Both the position numbers and the translations under genes were made by a program. A DNA stretch of 64,000 nt. It comes from Propionicicella superfundia DSM 22317 (lineage in GTDB: Bacteria; Actinomycetota; Actinomycetes; Propionibacteriales; Propionibacteriaceae). Where the stretch lies: assembly GCF_000423465.1 (NCBI RefSeq), contig NZ_AUIA01000017.1, positions 1-64,000 of the forward strand, read 5' to 3'. This document shows, piece after piece, positions 1 through 8,617 of the stretch. The stretch's first letter is position 1; each line of letters starts with the position of its first letter. The notes under the pieces were generated by a model. It was not told the DNA's origin. It was given only the letters and a program-made list of their open reading frames with translations, and did no database searches.

Positions 1-318
1 TGTACGGTGCACACCGACAGAGGGTCGCAATTCCGCAGCAGAAAATTCGTCGGTGCGCTCCACCGCCACTCGATGGTCGGATCGATGGGCAGGGTCGGTG
101 CCTGCGGCGACAACGCCGCCATGGAGAGCTTCTTCTCCCTGCTCCAGAAGAACGTCCTCAACCGGCACGCCTGGACCACCCGCGAGGAACTCCGGATCGC
201 CATCGTGACCTGGATCGAACGCACCTACCACCGACGCCGGCGCCAAGACGGGCTGGGCCGATTGACCCCCATCGAGTACGAGACCATCATGACCACGACA
301 GCCACTCAGGCTGCGTGA
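1..318 (+). CDS. IS3-family transposase (OrfB), C-terminal part, cut by window edge
   Basis: The frame is open from the first base and encodes the end of a DDE (rve-type) transposase. The residues HTDRGSQF match the HSDRGSQY block around the second catalytic Asp of IS3 OrfB. Further on, NAAMESFFSLLQKN contains the conserved block with the catalytic Glu, and the protein ends with a WIERTYHRRRRQDGLGRLTPIEYE tail motif typical of the family (W-I-x-x-Y-N-x-x-R-x-H-x-x-L-x-x-x-x-P-x-x-Y/F). Only about the last third of the protein is in the window, so it is unknown whether the copy is complete. I could not define the terminal inverted repeat, which should lie just after the stop. It marks the left part of the mobile island. 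Confidence 0.85.
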   Translation, partial: CTVHTDRGSQFRSRKFVGALHRHSMVGSMGRVGACGDNAAMESFFSLLQKNVLNRHAWTTREELRIAIVTWIERTYHRRRRQDGLGRLTPIEYETIMTTTATQAA

Positions 319-750
319 CTAACCACTGTCACCTGATCGTGCAGCAGACCCCTCAAGTGACTTGGCTGGTGCCGTCTTCTTCGCTACGCGTGCCACGCGT
401 GCCCCTCTCGATCCCCCGCTCCATCGCTGGCTGAAACACTATCCGCGACGACCGACAGCAGGGTGGATCTCCAGCCTGAACAGGTTGGGGGAACGTATGC
501 AGCACTCGGCAGGAGTGTGCATAGGTGATGGTTTCGGCGCTGCCACGATTCCCTCCGCCTGCCATCCCTGGGGCGAAGCCCACCGGCTCAGCCCTTGATC
601 GGACCATAACACCTAGCCAAAGCCATGATTACCGCCTGCACTGTCCAATCCAGAGAGCGATCTGGGCTTCGCCCCCCCACGTCCCCAGATCGGGTCCCCA
701 GACCCGGATTCCCTGATACACCCTGTGCACTTCGGAATAGATCAAGACCC
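319..750. other. Intergenic stretch without a recognisable gene
   Basis: This 430-bp stretch lies between the IS3 transposase and the leftward TIGR02391 gene. Several short frames are open on both strands, but none has a credible ribosome-binding site or a familiar sequence. The first tens of bases after the transposase stop probably hold the IS right end. The rest looks like degenerate island DNA. Confidence 0.5.
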
Positions 751-1602
751 TCAGACGGCTGACGTGCGCTCTCCTGCAGAGACCGACACCACGGCGCAGG
801 AGTCGATAAGCCGTGCGAGCACACTCAGCGTTGCCAACCGTTCCAGGGCATCCTGCTCGGTCAGCGCCTCGTCGACGTGGGTGGCAGGGTTCCGGATCAC
901 CATGTTGGCGCCGGGCGCGAACTGCCGGAGCCCGTCGTTCATCGTGCGCACGTCCTGGTCGACCGGGTCTCCCGGCCATCGGAGACGGGGCTTCCCGGCT
1001 TCGGGTGAGCTCGCCGAGAAGGCTTGCTGCCAGAGGGAGGTGTCGGCTGAGTCGTTGCGCCCGGTTAGCTGCTTCATCTGGCCGGTGACTGCTTCGCCAG
1101 CTGCGGCGACTGCCTGCCTGAGGTGGCCGTCGTTCCAGAGCCGGCACGCCGCCGCCCAAACCAGAGGATGCAGTCGGACCGGGTCGAGCGAAGGGGCGGC
1201 AAGCGCCTCTGCCTTCGCCCTCAGCCCTTGCAGTCGGCCTGCTGCCTGGACTGCGCAGCCTCGCACGTTCGACGCCTCCAGCAGCGGTTTGGGCTGGAGC
1301 ATGGTCGCCCAGTTCATGAAGGGATCGATCGTCCCAGCGCCCTGGACAGTCATGTAGATGCTGGTGACCTCGCTGAGGTCCATCAGAGTGCCGGACAGGC
1401 GGTGTAGCTCGGCAGTCAGTTCCTTGACGCGCCCCGCATCTGCGCCATCCCTCTCAAACACTGCGGGCGCAATCCCGAGTGCCAACGCGTTCGGGCCGGT
1501 GTTCTCAACGTGCAGCGTCATGAACTCATCGAACACAGCGATGAACTCCTGTAGGTGGCGAGAGAGAAAGTCGAGGTACTCCAGGTTCGTCTTCGGATCC
1601 AC
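751..1602 (-). CDS. TIGR02391 (Ymh-like) family protein
   Basis: 283 aa with a GTG start. The C-terminal half, from about residue 145 (LHPLVWAAACRLWNDG), carries the conserved TIGR02391/Ymh signature: LHP-x-V, a helical stretch ending in a DNxxxRxN-like region (TGRNDSADTSLWQQAFS), and NPATHVDE near the end. The N-terminal half is helical and not recognised. The biochemical role of the family is unknown; members are often found in mobile or defence-related regions, as here. A -10-like CACGAT ends exactly 6 nt before the GTG, so the mRNA is probably leaderless. The next gene on the same strand, upstream, ends 41 bp away. Confidence 0.75.
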   Translation of the reverse strand: MDPKTNLEYLDFLSRHLQEFIAVFDEFMTLHVENTGPNALALGIAPAVFERDGADAGRVKELTAELHRLSGTLMDLSEVTSIYMTVQGAGTIDPFMNWATMLQPKPLLEASNVRGCAVQAAGRLQGLRAKAEALAAPSLDPVRLHPLVWAAACRLWNDGHLRQAVAAAGEAVTGQMKQLTGRNDSADTSLWQQAFSASSPEAGKPRLRWPGDPVDQDVRTMNDGLRQFAPGANMVIRNPATHVDEALTEQDALERLATLSVLARLIDSCAVVSVSAGERTSAV

Positions 1603-1643
1603 GGATCCATCGTGTCAGAGCCCGACGACAGCCCTGGCGGCGC

Positions 1644-2468
1644 TCAGTCTCGCTTGCGCTTGGCCTTCCCCGACACCCACCCGCCGCTGCTCGGAGACTG
1701 TGACCAAGCAACAACCTCGCGCTCTGCCTTGGCAGCCTTGGCGGCTGCCTCAACCGCCTGCGAGTACGCGCTGATCGCCTGCTTCGCCGTCTCGATGTCC
1801 GGAGTATCGATGACAGCGACGACCTCGCCGCCAGGGAGTGGGGTTCGCAGCTCGATCCGGGTCGTTGCGGCCGGGTCGAGTTTCCGCCGCTTCGGAAGCA
1901 CAGCCATCAGCATCAGCTTCACTCCATCCCAGACTGCACTGGCCGCAAGGTCCGGACCGAGCGCGATGACGAAGTTCATGCCCAGTTCGAGAACCATCCT
2001 CGCGTCGTCCACCACGGAGAACTGGTAGAGACGGTTCCCGTTGGTCGTGGCCACCGCGCTCATGATCGAGCACGCAGCGGCAATCGTGTCGTCATCGAAC
2101 CATGCGGCGTCGGCGGAAAGTTCGATTGATTCTGCGTCGGGGTTGATGCCGTCTGCTCTGCCCAGGGGTTCGATGGTTGCGAACGACATGCCATGCACAT
2201 CGCCGACTTCGGCCCAGTCGTCAGTGTGGACGAAGCCGGTCAGCCTTACCGCACGCTCACCATCACTCAGCGTCACGATCTCTGCGTGAAGATCACGGGT
2301 GCGGATCGGTTGAAGTGGGTCATGGTGACCCTGAAACGGCACTCCGCCGGAGTTGAGCCCATCCGCGATGTCAGCAAGGGCGCTGTCGCTCAACCTGATG
2401 CCACCGTACTTCTCGACCCTGTGGGTGGTGGCCACGATGGCCTCAATCTCCGACCATTCATCCGTCAT
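1644..2468 (-). CDS. Hypothetical island protein, 274 aa
   Basis: I do not recognise this protein. It has no signal peptide or membrane segment. The N-terminal 140 residues look globular and acidic, with a GHHDP motif near residue 47 and HGMSFATIEPLGR near residue 91. The last 60 residues are Ala/Lys/Glu-rich and probably a helix ending in a basic tail (GKAKRKRD). The spacing of a conserved-looking His and a GMS motif faintly recalls prohead-protease folds, but this is too weak to call. The start ATG is preceded by TACGCT and exactly 6 nt, so it is probably leaderless. It lies between the TIGR02391 gene and the nucleotidyltransferase module on the same strand. Confidence 0.6.
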   Translation of the reverse strand: MTDEWSEIEAIVATTHRVEKYGGIRLSDSALADIADGLNSGGVPFQGHHDPLQPIRTRDLHAEIVTLSDGERAVRLTGFVHTDDWAEVGDVHGMSFATIEPLGRADGINPDAESIELSADAAWFDDDTIAAACSIMSAVATTNGNRLYQFSVVDDARMVLELGMNFVIALGPDLAASAVWDGVKLMLMAVLPKRRKLDPAATTRIELRTPLPGGEVVAVIDTPDIETAKQAISAYSQAVEAAAKAAKAEREVVAWSQSPSSGGWVSGKAKRKRD

Positions 2469-2534
2469 TCCTGAAGCGTATTGCCAGCACGCGCCGCACC
2501 CCGGACAAGAACCGGGTACATCGGAAGTTGGCCA

Positions 2535-3293
2535 TCAACCTGTTGAGATGCCAAGCGCCCGTCGAACAAGGATGACATTCAACCGACCGCGGCGCCGGTC
2601 GGGCTCGTCGAGGTTCGCCCAGGACGGGTGAGTCTCGTCAGCAAGCAGGTCAGTGGTGGCCTTGATCCGCTTGCGATCGTTCGAACTCGCCGACGCGTAG
2701 TCGAGTGTCGAGGCATCCTCAATGCAGGCGAGCAGGACCGCTGAGTCGTCGAGGTGCCGTCCGCGGTCGCGATTGTCGACAAGGAAGGCCGCACTCTTGG
2801 CGACCAGCGCCCCGAGTTCGTCGGGGACGCCGATCTCGACATGCTTTCCGCCTCGGAATTCGAGCCGGTAGATGTCGCGCCGACGGATGGCCTGTTCACC
2901 GGCTGGCGCGGCGAACGCCGGCATTTGCGCGAGTCTCGGCTTCATCCGGGACGGCAGGTGGTCGGCGATCATGACGTCGATCTTCCGGCCGTCGGCGTGC
3001 ACGAAACGGTAGGCGAACGTGTCGCCACGGCTGAGCCCAAAGCCAAGCCTCGCGAGCACCGTGCGAGCCTCGATGAGGCTCGCACGGTTCGCCGCGTAAT
3101 CGACAAGGGCGTCGACGTCGTCGGTCGGACGGCCCATCAACACGCCGGCGCGCCTCGCGTGGGCGGCGACCATGAGCCCGCCGACGAGCGTCCAGTTCGA
3201 ACCGGTGCCGGACTCGGCGAGTTCGATGACGGTTTGCCAGGCGGGGAGGCGGTCGTCATCCTGCATGTCGACGGTTAGTGCGCGGCCAGCCAT
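2535..3293 (-). CDS. Nucleotidyltransferase-fold protein, probable toxin of a TA pair
   Basis: 252 aa. Residues 35-70 contain VGGLMVAAHARRAG followed by RPTDDVDALVD, the GG...RxTxDxD signature of the minimal/AbiEii-like nucleotidyltransferase superfamily, with the two metal-binding Asp residues. A later region (KSAAFLVDNRDRGRHLDDSAVLL) has a basic helix followed by RxxxD(x)xD, as in AbiEii toxins. Its start overlaps the end of the upstream HTH gene by 19 bp, so the two are translated together. By analogy with AbiE, this would be the toxin, transferring nucleotides to tRNA or another acceptor. The substrate cannot be read from sequence, and the pairing as TA is inference. Confidence 0.75.
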   Translation of the reverse strand: MAGRALTVDMQDDDRLPAWQTVIELAESGTGSNWTLVGGLMVAAHARRAGVLMGRPTDDVDALVDYAANRASLIEARTVLARLGFGLSRGDTFAYRFVHADGRKIDVMIADHLPSRMKPRLAQMPAFAAPAGEQAIRRRDIYRLEFRGGKHVEIGVPDELGALVAKSAAFLVDNRDRGRHLDDSAVLLACIEDASTLDYASASSNDRKRIKATTDLLADETHPSWANLDEPDRRRGRLNVILVRRALGISTG

Positions 3294-3955
3294 GCCTGCC
3301 TCAACTCCTCGATCGCCCCCAACCCGGCACTGCGCTCCCGGGTATCCGTACTCAAGGCCAGGTCAGCGGCCACAACCGCCGCCGGCATCACGTCACCATC
3401 GAACCGGATTGGCAGGGTGTTCTCGTAGAGGACGTCCTGGCCGGCGAGTTCGGCAACCATGAAGTGCTGCTCGGCATAGTCGTCCACGGAGCCCTCACGG
3501 ACGTAGCCGGAGACGCGGCGACGGTCGTCGATCAGGTCGGTGCCCAGGACCCTTGCTGCTGCGCGTCCGGTCGCGATGAGGCGCTGGGACGCGCGCTCAA
3601 CATTGGCAGCCGTGTAGCGACGGGCGACTGTCCGCTTGCCGACTGCCTTAACGATCTTCTCGGCGCTCGACTCCCGGATACGCCGGCGGACGCGAGCCCG
3701 GGTGCTGGGCGTGAGCCAACCGGCGTCTAGGCCGGAGAGCTCCCACAGCAGACCCCAGGCCGAGGCCGCATCCAGGCCGCGGCCCTTGCCTCGCCGCGCC
3801 GACGTCTCGTAGCGAAGCACCGAGTCGCTGTCGGCCAGCCACGTCCTGTTGGCCAGCTGGCGCCCCGCGATGTCGCCGGTGTCGAGCAGGTCGCGCGCAC
3901 GCCGCGTCGTCACGCCGAGGCGGTCGGCGAGTTCGGTGACGGTCAACTCAGCCAT
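3275..3955 (-). CDS. HTH protein, probable antitoxin/autorepressor paired with the nucleotidyltransferase
   Basis: 226 aa. The first 25 residues (TVTELADRLGVTTRRARDLLDTGDI) form a winged or MerR-like helix-turn-helix. The remaining 200 residues are mostly helical and basic in the middle (RARVRRRIRESS) and do not match a family I can name. The ATG at 3955 has a good SD (AGGAAG) 9 nt upstream. Its 3' end overlaps the start of the nucleotidyltransferase gene by 19 bp, the usual arrangement of an antitoxin first and a toxin second. The palindromic sequence next to its promoter suggests autoregulation. Confidence 0.65.
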   Translation of the reverse strand: MAELTVTELADRLGVTTRRARDLLDTGDIAGRQLANRTWLADSDSVLRYETSARRGKGRGLDAASAWGLLWELSGLDAGWLTPSTRARVRRRIRESSAEKIVKAVGKRTVARRYTAANVERASQRLIATGRAAARVLGTDLIDDRRRVSGYVREGSVDDYAEQHFMVAELAGQDVLYENTLPIRFDGDVMPAAVVAADLALSTDTRERSAGLGAIEELRQAWLAAH

Positions 3956-3960
3956 GTCAG

Positions 3961-4008
3961 AAAACTTCCTATCTCGGAACTATTCTGCCATACCTAGCAC
4001 GGTCTGAC
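3961..4008 (-). promoter_or_regulatory. Candidate promoter and operator of the HTH/nucleotidyltransferase operon
   Basis: Read leftward, TGTCAG and AGAATA are separated by 17 bp, a plausible weak -35/-10 pair. Immediately downstream is the inverted repeat TTCCGAGATAGGAA (TTCC-6-GGAA, 3967-3980), which also covers the SD. An HTH product encoded directly downstream makes autorepression at this dyad likely. No experiment supports this. Confidence 0.4.
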
Positions 4009-4164
4009 AGGAGAGCGGGCCACAGATTGCGGTCGTACAAGGCCACACGTTGCAGCGATCCTCGGCCACGAGGCGCGGTTCCCCGCCCAAAGAGGTGGTC
4101 ACAGAGAGGGGTCTCGGTTCCTTCTGGGGAGGTGAGGAACGAGGTCTCAGCAGATTCATGGCCC

Positions 4165-4423
4165 TCTCGGTGGCCACCGAGGGCAGGTCGGTGCCTTCTT
4201 CATAGGTGAACTCGACGCTGCGGGCGGCATCTTCCACGGCGGGGGTGTCCGTACAGGGGCGAGGAGCTGCTTCGGGTGGGCGAAAGGAGGCGAGTTGTCC
4301 GGCGAGAGGCGTTCCCAACTGGCGGTGCCCGGGGCAACACACGCCAGTTGAGAGTCACACAACGTGGACAGCCTGTTAGTGAGCGACCACCCCGGGCACC
4401 TGAACCGAAGCCTCGGCCGAGGC
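4165..4423. other. Dyad-rich region with candidate oriT
   Basis: The 650 bp between the leftward HTH gene and the rightward relaxase contain no convincing gene but several dyads. There is a perfect 16-bp palindrome CTCGGTGGCCACCGAG (4165-4180) and a perfect 14-bp palindrome GCCTCGGCCGAGGC (4410-4423). Between them is a 9-bp inverted repeat, CAACTGGCG (4316-4324) and CGCCAGTTG (4342-4350), with a 17-nt loop. MobF relaxases bind an inverted repeat next to nic, normally close to their own gene, so 4316-4350 plus the following 20-40 bp is the best oriT candidate. The decamer CTCATCTGCY also occurs twice (4507 and 4574) just ahead of the relaxase start. Confidence 0.45.
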
Positions 4424-4609
4424 CCGATCTGACGTCAATCGAACTAGCAGCAGCCTGTAGGGGGTGAGACGCGCCAAGTTCTCCAGGTCTGTCCGGCGAA
4501 GGCCCGCTCATCTGCCTGTAGTGAGTGGGTGCTCAACAAACACATCGACGCGGGTGTCCGAATCAGGGTCGGCTCATCTGCTTATGAAAGTAGGAGGTGT
4601 TCGTCCGTG

Positions 4610-7600
4610 ATGTCGATCGTGAAGCTGACTCCGGGGACGGTGGGCGACTACCTGACCCGCCACGTCGCTGCCCTGGACTCCACCGAGCTGGGACGGACGA
4701 AGCTCGCCGACTACTACCAGGTGGCCGGCGAGTCACCCGGCCGGTGGATGGGTTCGGGCCTGACTGGACTGGGCATGAAGCCCGGGGACGAGGTGACCGC
4801 CGAGCAGATGAAGTACCTGTTCGAGCAAGGCCGCCACCCGCTCAGCGACCAGCTCATCGAGGCGCTCGGCCCGGATGCGTCCGATCGCGACAAGGCCAGA
4901 GCGATCCGGCTGGGCCAGAAGTTCCCCGAGTTCGACAAGGCGACCCCGTTCCAGCTCGAGCTCGCTCGCCGCTACGACGAGGCCACCCGGGGACGTTCGC
5001 TCTCGGCGACGGACGGACGGAACCTCCGAGCCCGGCTGCGCAGCGAGGTCGGCGCCGAGCTGTTCCTCGCCAAACACGGTCGCGAGCCACTGACCCGCAA
5101 CGAGCTGTACGGGTTCATCGCGAAGGTGTCCGCCCCGCCGAAAGCCGTCTCCGGATTCGACCTGACCTTCTCCCCGGTGAAGAGCGTGTCGACGCTGTGG
5201 GCGCTGGCCGACCCGAAGCTCGCCGCCCTCATCCGCCAGGCCCATGACGATTCGGTCGCCCACACCCTCGACTGGCTGGAGAGCAGCGCCGTCTTCACCC
5301 GCCGAGGCGCTGGCGGCGTCCGACAGGTCACCACGCGCGGGCTGATCGCCGCCGCGTTCACCCACCGCGACTCCCGCGCCGGCAATCCTGACCTGCACAC
5401 CCACGTCGCCGTCGCGAACAAGGTGCAGGCCGAGGACGGCACCTGGCTCGCCCTCGACGGGGACACGCTCTACAAGGCGCGCGTGGATGCCTCGGAGGAG
5501 TACAACACCCACCTGGAGACCCGGCTCAAGGAGTTGGGACTGCGGTTCGCCCCGCGGCCGACCATCGAGCCGGGACGGCGGCCCGTCCGCGAGATTGTCG
5601 GGGTTCCCAGCGAACTGCTGGACGCGTGGTCGGTCCGGGCCCGCACGATCCGGGTCAAGGAGAAGGAACTCGCCCGGCGCTTCCAGGACGAGCACGGACG
5701 TCCACCCACCCCGATCGAGCGGATCGAGCTGGCGCAGCAGGCCACCCTGGCCACCCGCGAGCACAAGCACGCCCCCATCAGCGAGGCCACCCAGCGCGCC
5801 CGCTGGCAGCACGAGGCCCTCGGGGTGCTCGGGCCAGTCGCGTACGCCCGGATGCGCGACACCCTGTTCGGCGCCCCGCCCGCCCCGGCGCCGGTGCTGG
5901 ACGACGCCTGGTTCGACCGCGTCGCCCAGGTTGTCGTCGAGACCATCGAACGGGACCGTGCCGAGTGGGGACCCACCCATGTCCGTGCCGAAGCCTCCCG
6001 ACAGGCCCGCACCCACAACGTCGGCCTCGACCAGCTGGACGCTGCCGTGGACCGGTTGGTCGCCACCGCCCTCTCTCGGCACAGCGTCCCGCTGGACGCG
6101 TCGGACGACGGGATCGTCGAACCCGCCGGACTGCGCCGTCCGGACGGCACGTCGGTCTACGTGCGGGCGTTCTCGGCCCGGTACAGCTCGGCCCGGATCC
6201 TGGCTGCCGAGGCCGACCTCGTGAACGCCGCCGGCGCGCGTGGCGGGCGGGTCGTCGACCCGAACTCGCTCCACCTCGCCCTGCTGCAGTCCCTGGCCAA
6301 CCGCGCGCCCCTCAACCCTGGCCAGCGGGACCTCGTTACCGCGATGGCCACCTCTGACCGGCGGCTGATGGTGGCGATCGCCCCGGCCGGTACCGGCAAG
6401 ACCACCGCCCTGCGCACCCTCGCCGCCGCCTGGCGCAACAGCCGCGGTCATGTGCTCGGGCTTGCGCCGTCCGCGGCGGCCGCCGACCAGTTGCAGGAGC
6501 AACTCGGCGGGCGCACCGAGACGCTCCACAAGCTCGCCTGGCACCTTGCCCGACCCGAGGAACCGTTGCCCGAGTGGGCCGGGCGGGTCGGGCCGGCGTC
6601 CATGCTCGTGATCGACGAGGCCGGCATGGCGGACACCCTCACCCTGCACGCCGTCGTGACCTGGGCAATCGGACGGAGCGCAGCCGTTCGGCTGGTCGGC
6701 GACACCGCGCAGCTTGGGGCGGTCGGTGCCGGCGGCGTGTTGCGCGACATCGACGCCACATGGAGTGCGATCCGGTTGGAGGAGGTCGTCCGGTTCACCG
6801 ATCCCGCGGAGGCAACCGCGTCGCTTGAGCTGCGGGACGGGAACCTGTCCGGGCTCGGGTACTACTTCGACCACGACCGCGTCCATGTGGGCGACTCCGA
6901 CACCGTCCTCGACCAGGTGCTCGACGCCTGGGCCTTCGACCGGCAGAACGGACTCGACGCGATCATGCTCGCCCCCACCCGCGAGCAGGTCGCCCAGCTC
7001 AACGCGCTGGCCCGGGACGCCCGGCTCGGTGGGCACCTGGCGCGCTGGGAGGTTCCGCTGCGCGACGGGAACGCTGCGTCGAAGGGAGACGTGGTGATCA
7101 CCCGCACCAACGACCGGCGGCTGCGCGTCGGGGCGTCCGACTGGGTGCGTAACGGCGACCGCTGGCTGGTCACCCGTGCCCGCGCGAGTGGTGCGATGAC
7201 CGTGAAGCACCTGCGCACCGGCAAGACCACTGTGCTGCCGGCCGACTACGTCGCCGCCTCGGTCGACCTCGGCTACGCCACGACCATCCACACCGCCCAG
7301 GGCACCACCGCCGACACCTGCCACGGCATTCTCACCGGTGCCGAAGCCCGTCAGCTGTTCTACACGATGGCCAGCCGCGGACGGCAGGCCAACCACCTCT
7401 ACCTCCAGGTGACCGGGCCGGTCGACGAGCATTCCGCCAACGATGCCCGGGTGCTCGAGCCGCCGTCGGCAGCCGAGCTGCTGGAGGCCATCCTCGCCCG
7501 GGACGACGGCCCGGTCTCGGCCACAACCCTGCGCCGCGAACTCGCCCGACCCGCCGAGCCACTGGCGCACGCCGTCGCCTGCTACCTCGACGCCATCACC

Positions 7601-8557
7601 TACGCCGCTGAGCAGATCGCGGAGCCGGGCCTGAAGGATGCGATCGATCGGCTGCCGTCCGCGTTCACCATGCTGGAGGACGCGCCCGCCTGGCCGACCC
7701 TGCGCGCCCACCTGTTCGTGATCGCAGCCGACGGACGCAACCCGCTGGGAGCCTTCCGCGCTGTCGTCGAGGAAGGACCCGTGGACGACGCCCGCGACGC
7801 AGCGGCCGTCCTCGACCACCGCCTCGACCGGCTCGACCCGGACGCCGGGCGCAGGCCGCTGCCGTGGCTGCCCGGCGTCCCCGCCCGGCTTGCCGCCGAC
7901 CGCTACTGGGCCGGCTACCTCACCCAACGGGCGCAGTTGGTCACGCGGCTTGGCCGCGAGGTCCGCGACGAGGCCCTCGCAGCTACCACCGAGCCTGCCT
8001 GGCTGCACAGATTGCACATCGACCTGCCCGACGAGGTGGTCGCCGACATCGCCCAGTGGCGCGCCGCCCACGGCATCCCCGACACCGACCTGCGACCTAC
8101 CGGCCCGATGACCCACCATCCTGCCGAGGTCCGCGTCCAGGAGCAGCTGAACGACCTCACGCTGACCGACCGGCCCGCCGTCCAGCTCTGGAACCGGCTG
8201 CTCACCGCCTGGGCACCCGTGCTCGCCGATGATCCCGGCACGGCTCTGCTCGCCCAGGAACTCGCCCACCGCTCAGCCACCCTCGACGGGCTTGAGAAGG
8301 ACGTGGTGGCAGCAATCAACCGGCGCCCCCTGCCCGTCGACCAGCCCGCCGCCGCGCTCCGACTGCGACTCGACTACGACCTGCGCCCCGACCGTCCCGT
8401 CATCTGGGAGACCGTCGTGCCGCCCCGCCGCCCAAGCCCGCGGCCCACCCACACCGGGCCCAGCCTGCGCCCCGACGAGCACCTCGTCCGCAGCCCTGAC
8501 CCGTTCCCCGGCGGCCCGCACCGCCAGGACCCCGGCGGCTACAGCATCGGCCGCTGA
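4610..8557 (+). CDS. traA: MobF (TraA/TrwC-type) conjugative relaxase-helicase
   Basis: About 1315 aa. The N-terminal TrwC relaxase domain has candidate catalytic tyrosines at residues 14, 35 and 36 (ADYYQ) and the metal-binding HTHVAVANK histidine motif near 263. The C-terminal RecD2-like helicase has Walker A APAGTGKT near 590, Walker B VIDEAGM near 666, motif III VGDTAQLGAVG and motif V TIHTAQGTT. It would nick oriT, stay covalently attached to the 5' end and unwind the transferred strand. I chose ATG 4610, since AGGAGG at 4592-4597 precedes it; GTG 4607 is an equally possible start with better spacing, while the frame itself opens earlier. No coupling protein or type IV secretion gene is visible nearby, so the element is perhaps mobilisable rather than self-transmissible. 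The protein looks intact. Confidence 0.92.
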   Translation: MSIVKLTPGTVGDYLTRHVAALDSTELGRTKLADYYQVAGESPGRWMGSGLTGLGMKPGDEVTAEQMKYLFEQGRHPLSDQLIEALGPDASDRDKARAIRLGQKFPEFDKATPFQLELARRYDEATRGRSLSATDGRNLRARLRSEVGAELFLAKHGREPLTRNELYGFIAKVSAPPKAVSGFDLTFSPVKSVSTLWALADPKLAALIRQAHDDSVAHTLDWLESSAVFTRRGAGGVRQVTTRGLIAAAFTHRDSRAGNPDLHTHVAVANKVQAEDGTWLALDGDTLYKARVDASEEYNTHLETRLKELGLRFAPRPTIEPGRRPVREIVGVPSELLDAWSVRARTIRVKEKELARRFQDEHGRPPTPIERIELAQQATLATREHKHAPISEATQRARWQHEALGVLGPVAYARMRDTLFGAPPAPAPVLDDAWFDRVAQVVVETIERDRAEWGPTHVRAEASRQARTHNVGLDQLDAAVDRLVATALSRHSVPLDASDDGIVEPAGLRRPDGTSVYVRAFSARYSSARILAAEADLVNAAGARGGRVVDPNSLHLALLQSLANRAPLNPGQRDLVTAMATSDRRLMVAIAPAGTGKTTALRTLAAAWRNSRGHVLGLAPSAAAADQLQEQLGGRTETLHKLAWHLARPEEPLPEWAGRVGPASMLVIDEAGMADTLTLHAVVTWAIGRSAAVRLVGDTAQLGAVGAGGVLRDIDATWSAIRLEEVVRFTDPAEATASLELRDGNLSGLGYYFDHDRVHVGDSDTVLDQVLDAWAFDRQNGLDAIMLAPTREQVAQLNALARDARLGGHLARWEVPLRDGNAASKGDVVITRTNDRRLRVGASDWVRNGDRWLVTRARASGAMTVKHLRTGKTTVLPADYVAASVDLGYATTIHTAQGTTADTCHGILTGAEARQLFYTMASRGRQANHLYLQVTGPVDEHSANDARVLEPPSAAELLEAILARDDGPVSATTLRRELARPAEPLAHAVACYLDAITYAAEQIAEPGLKDAIDRLPSAFTMLEDAPAWPTLRAHLFVIAADGRNPLGAFRAVVEEGPVDDARDAAAVLDHRLDRLDPDAGRRPLPWLPGVPARLAADRYWAGYLTQRAQLVTRLGREVRDEALAATTEPAWLHRLHIDLPDEVVADIAQWRAAHGIPDTDLRPTGPMTHHPAEVRVQEQLNDLTLTDRPAVQLWNRLLTAWAPVLADDPGTALLAQELAHRSATLDGLEKDVVAAINRRPLPVDQPAAALRLRLDYDLRPDRPVIWETVVPPRRPSPRPTHTGPSLRPDEHLVRSPDPFPGGPHRQDPGGYSIGR

Positions 8558-8617
8558 CCCACAGACCCCCGGCCCAGCCGGACAAGAAAACCCATCCCCA
8601 CGAAAGGAACGCCCATC

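Noticed and set aside
353-607. Small frames on both strands after the IS3 transposase
   Set aside because: No ribosome-binding site, no recognisable sequence and overlapping open frames on both strands, as expected by chance at this GC content.
4733-8269. An uninterrupted 1178-codon frame antisense to the relaxase
   Set aside because: High third-position GC makes the antisense frame open by default. The translation is Gly/Arg/Val-rich, without motifs, and the sense strand encodes a complete MobF protein.
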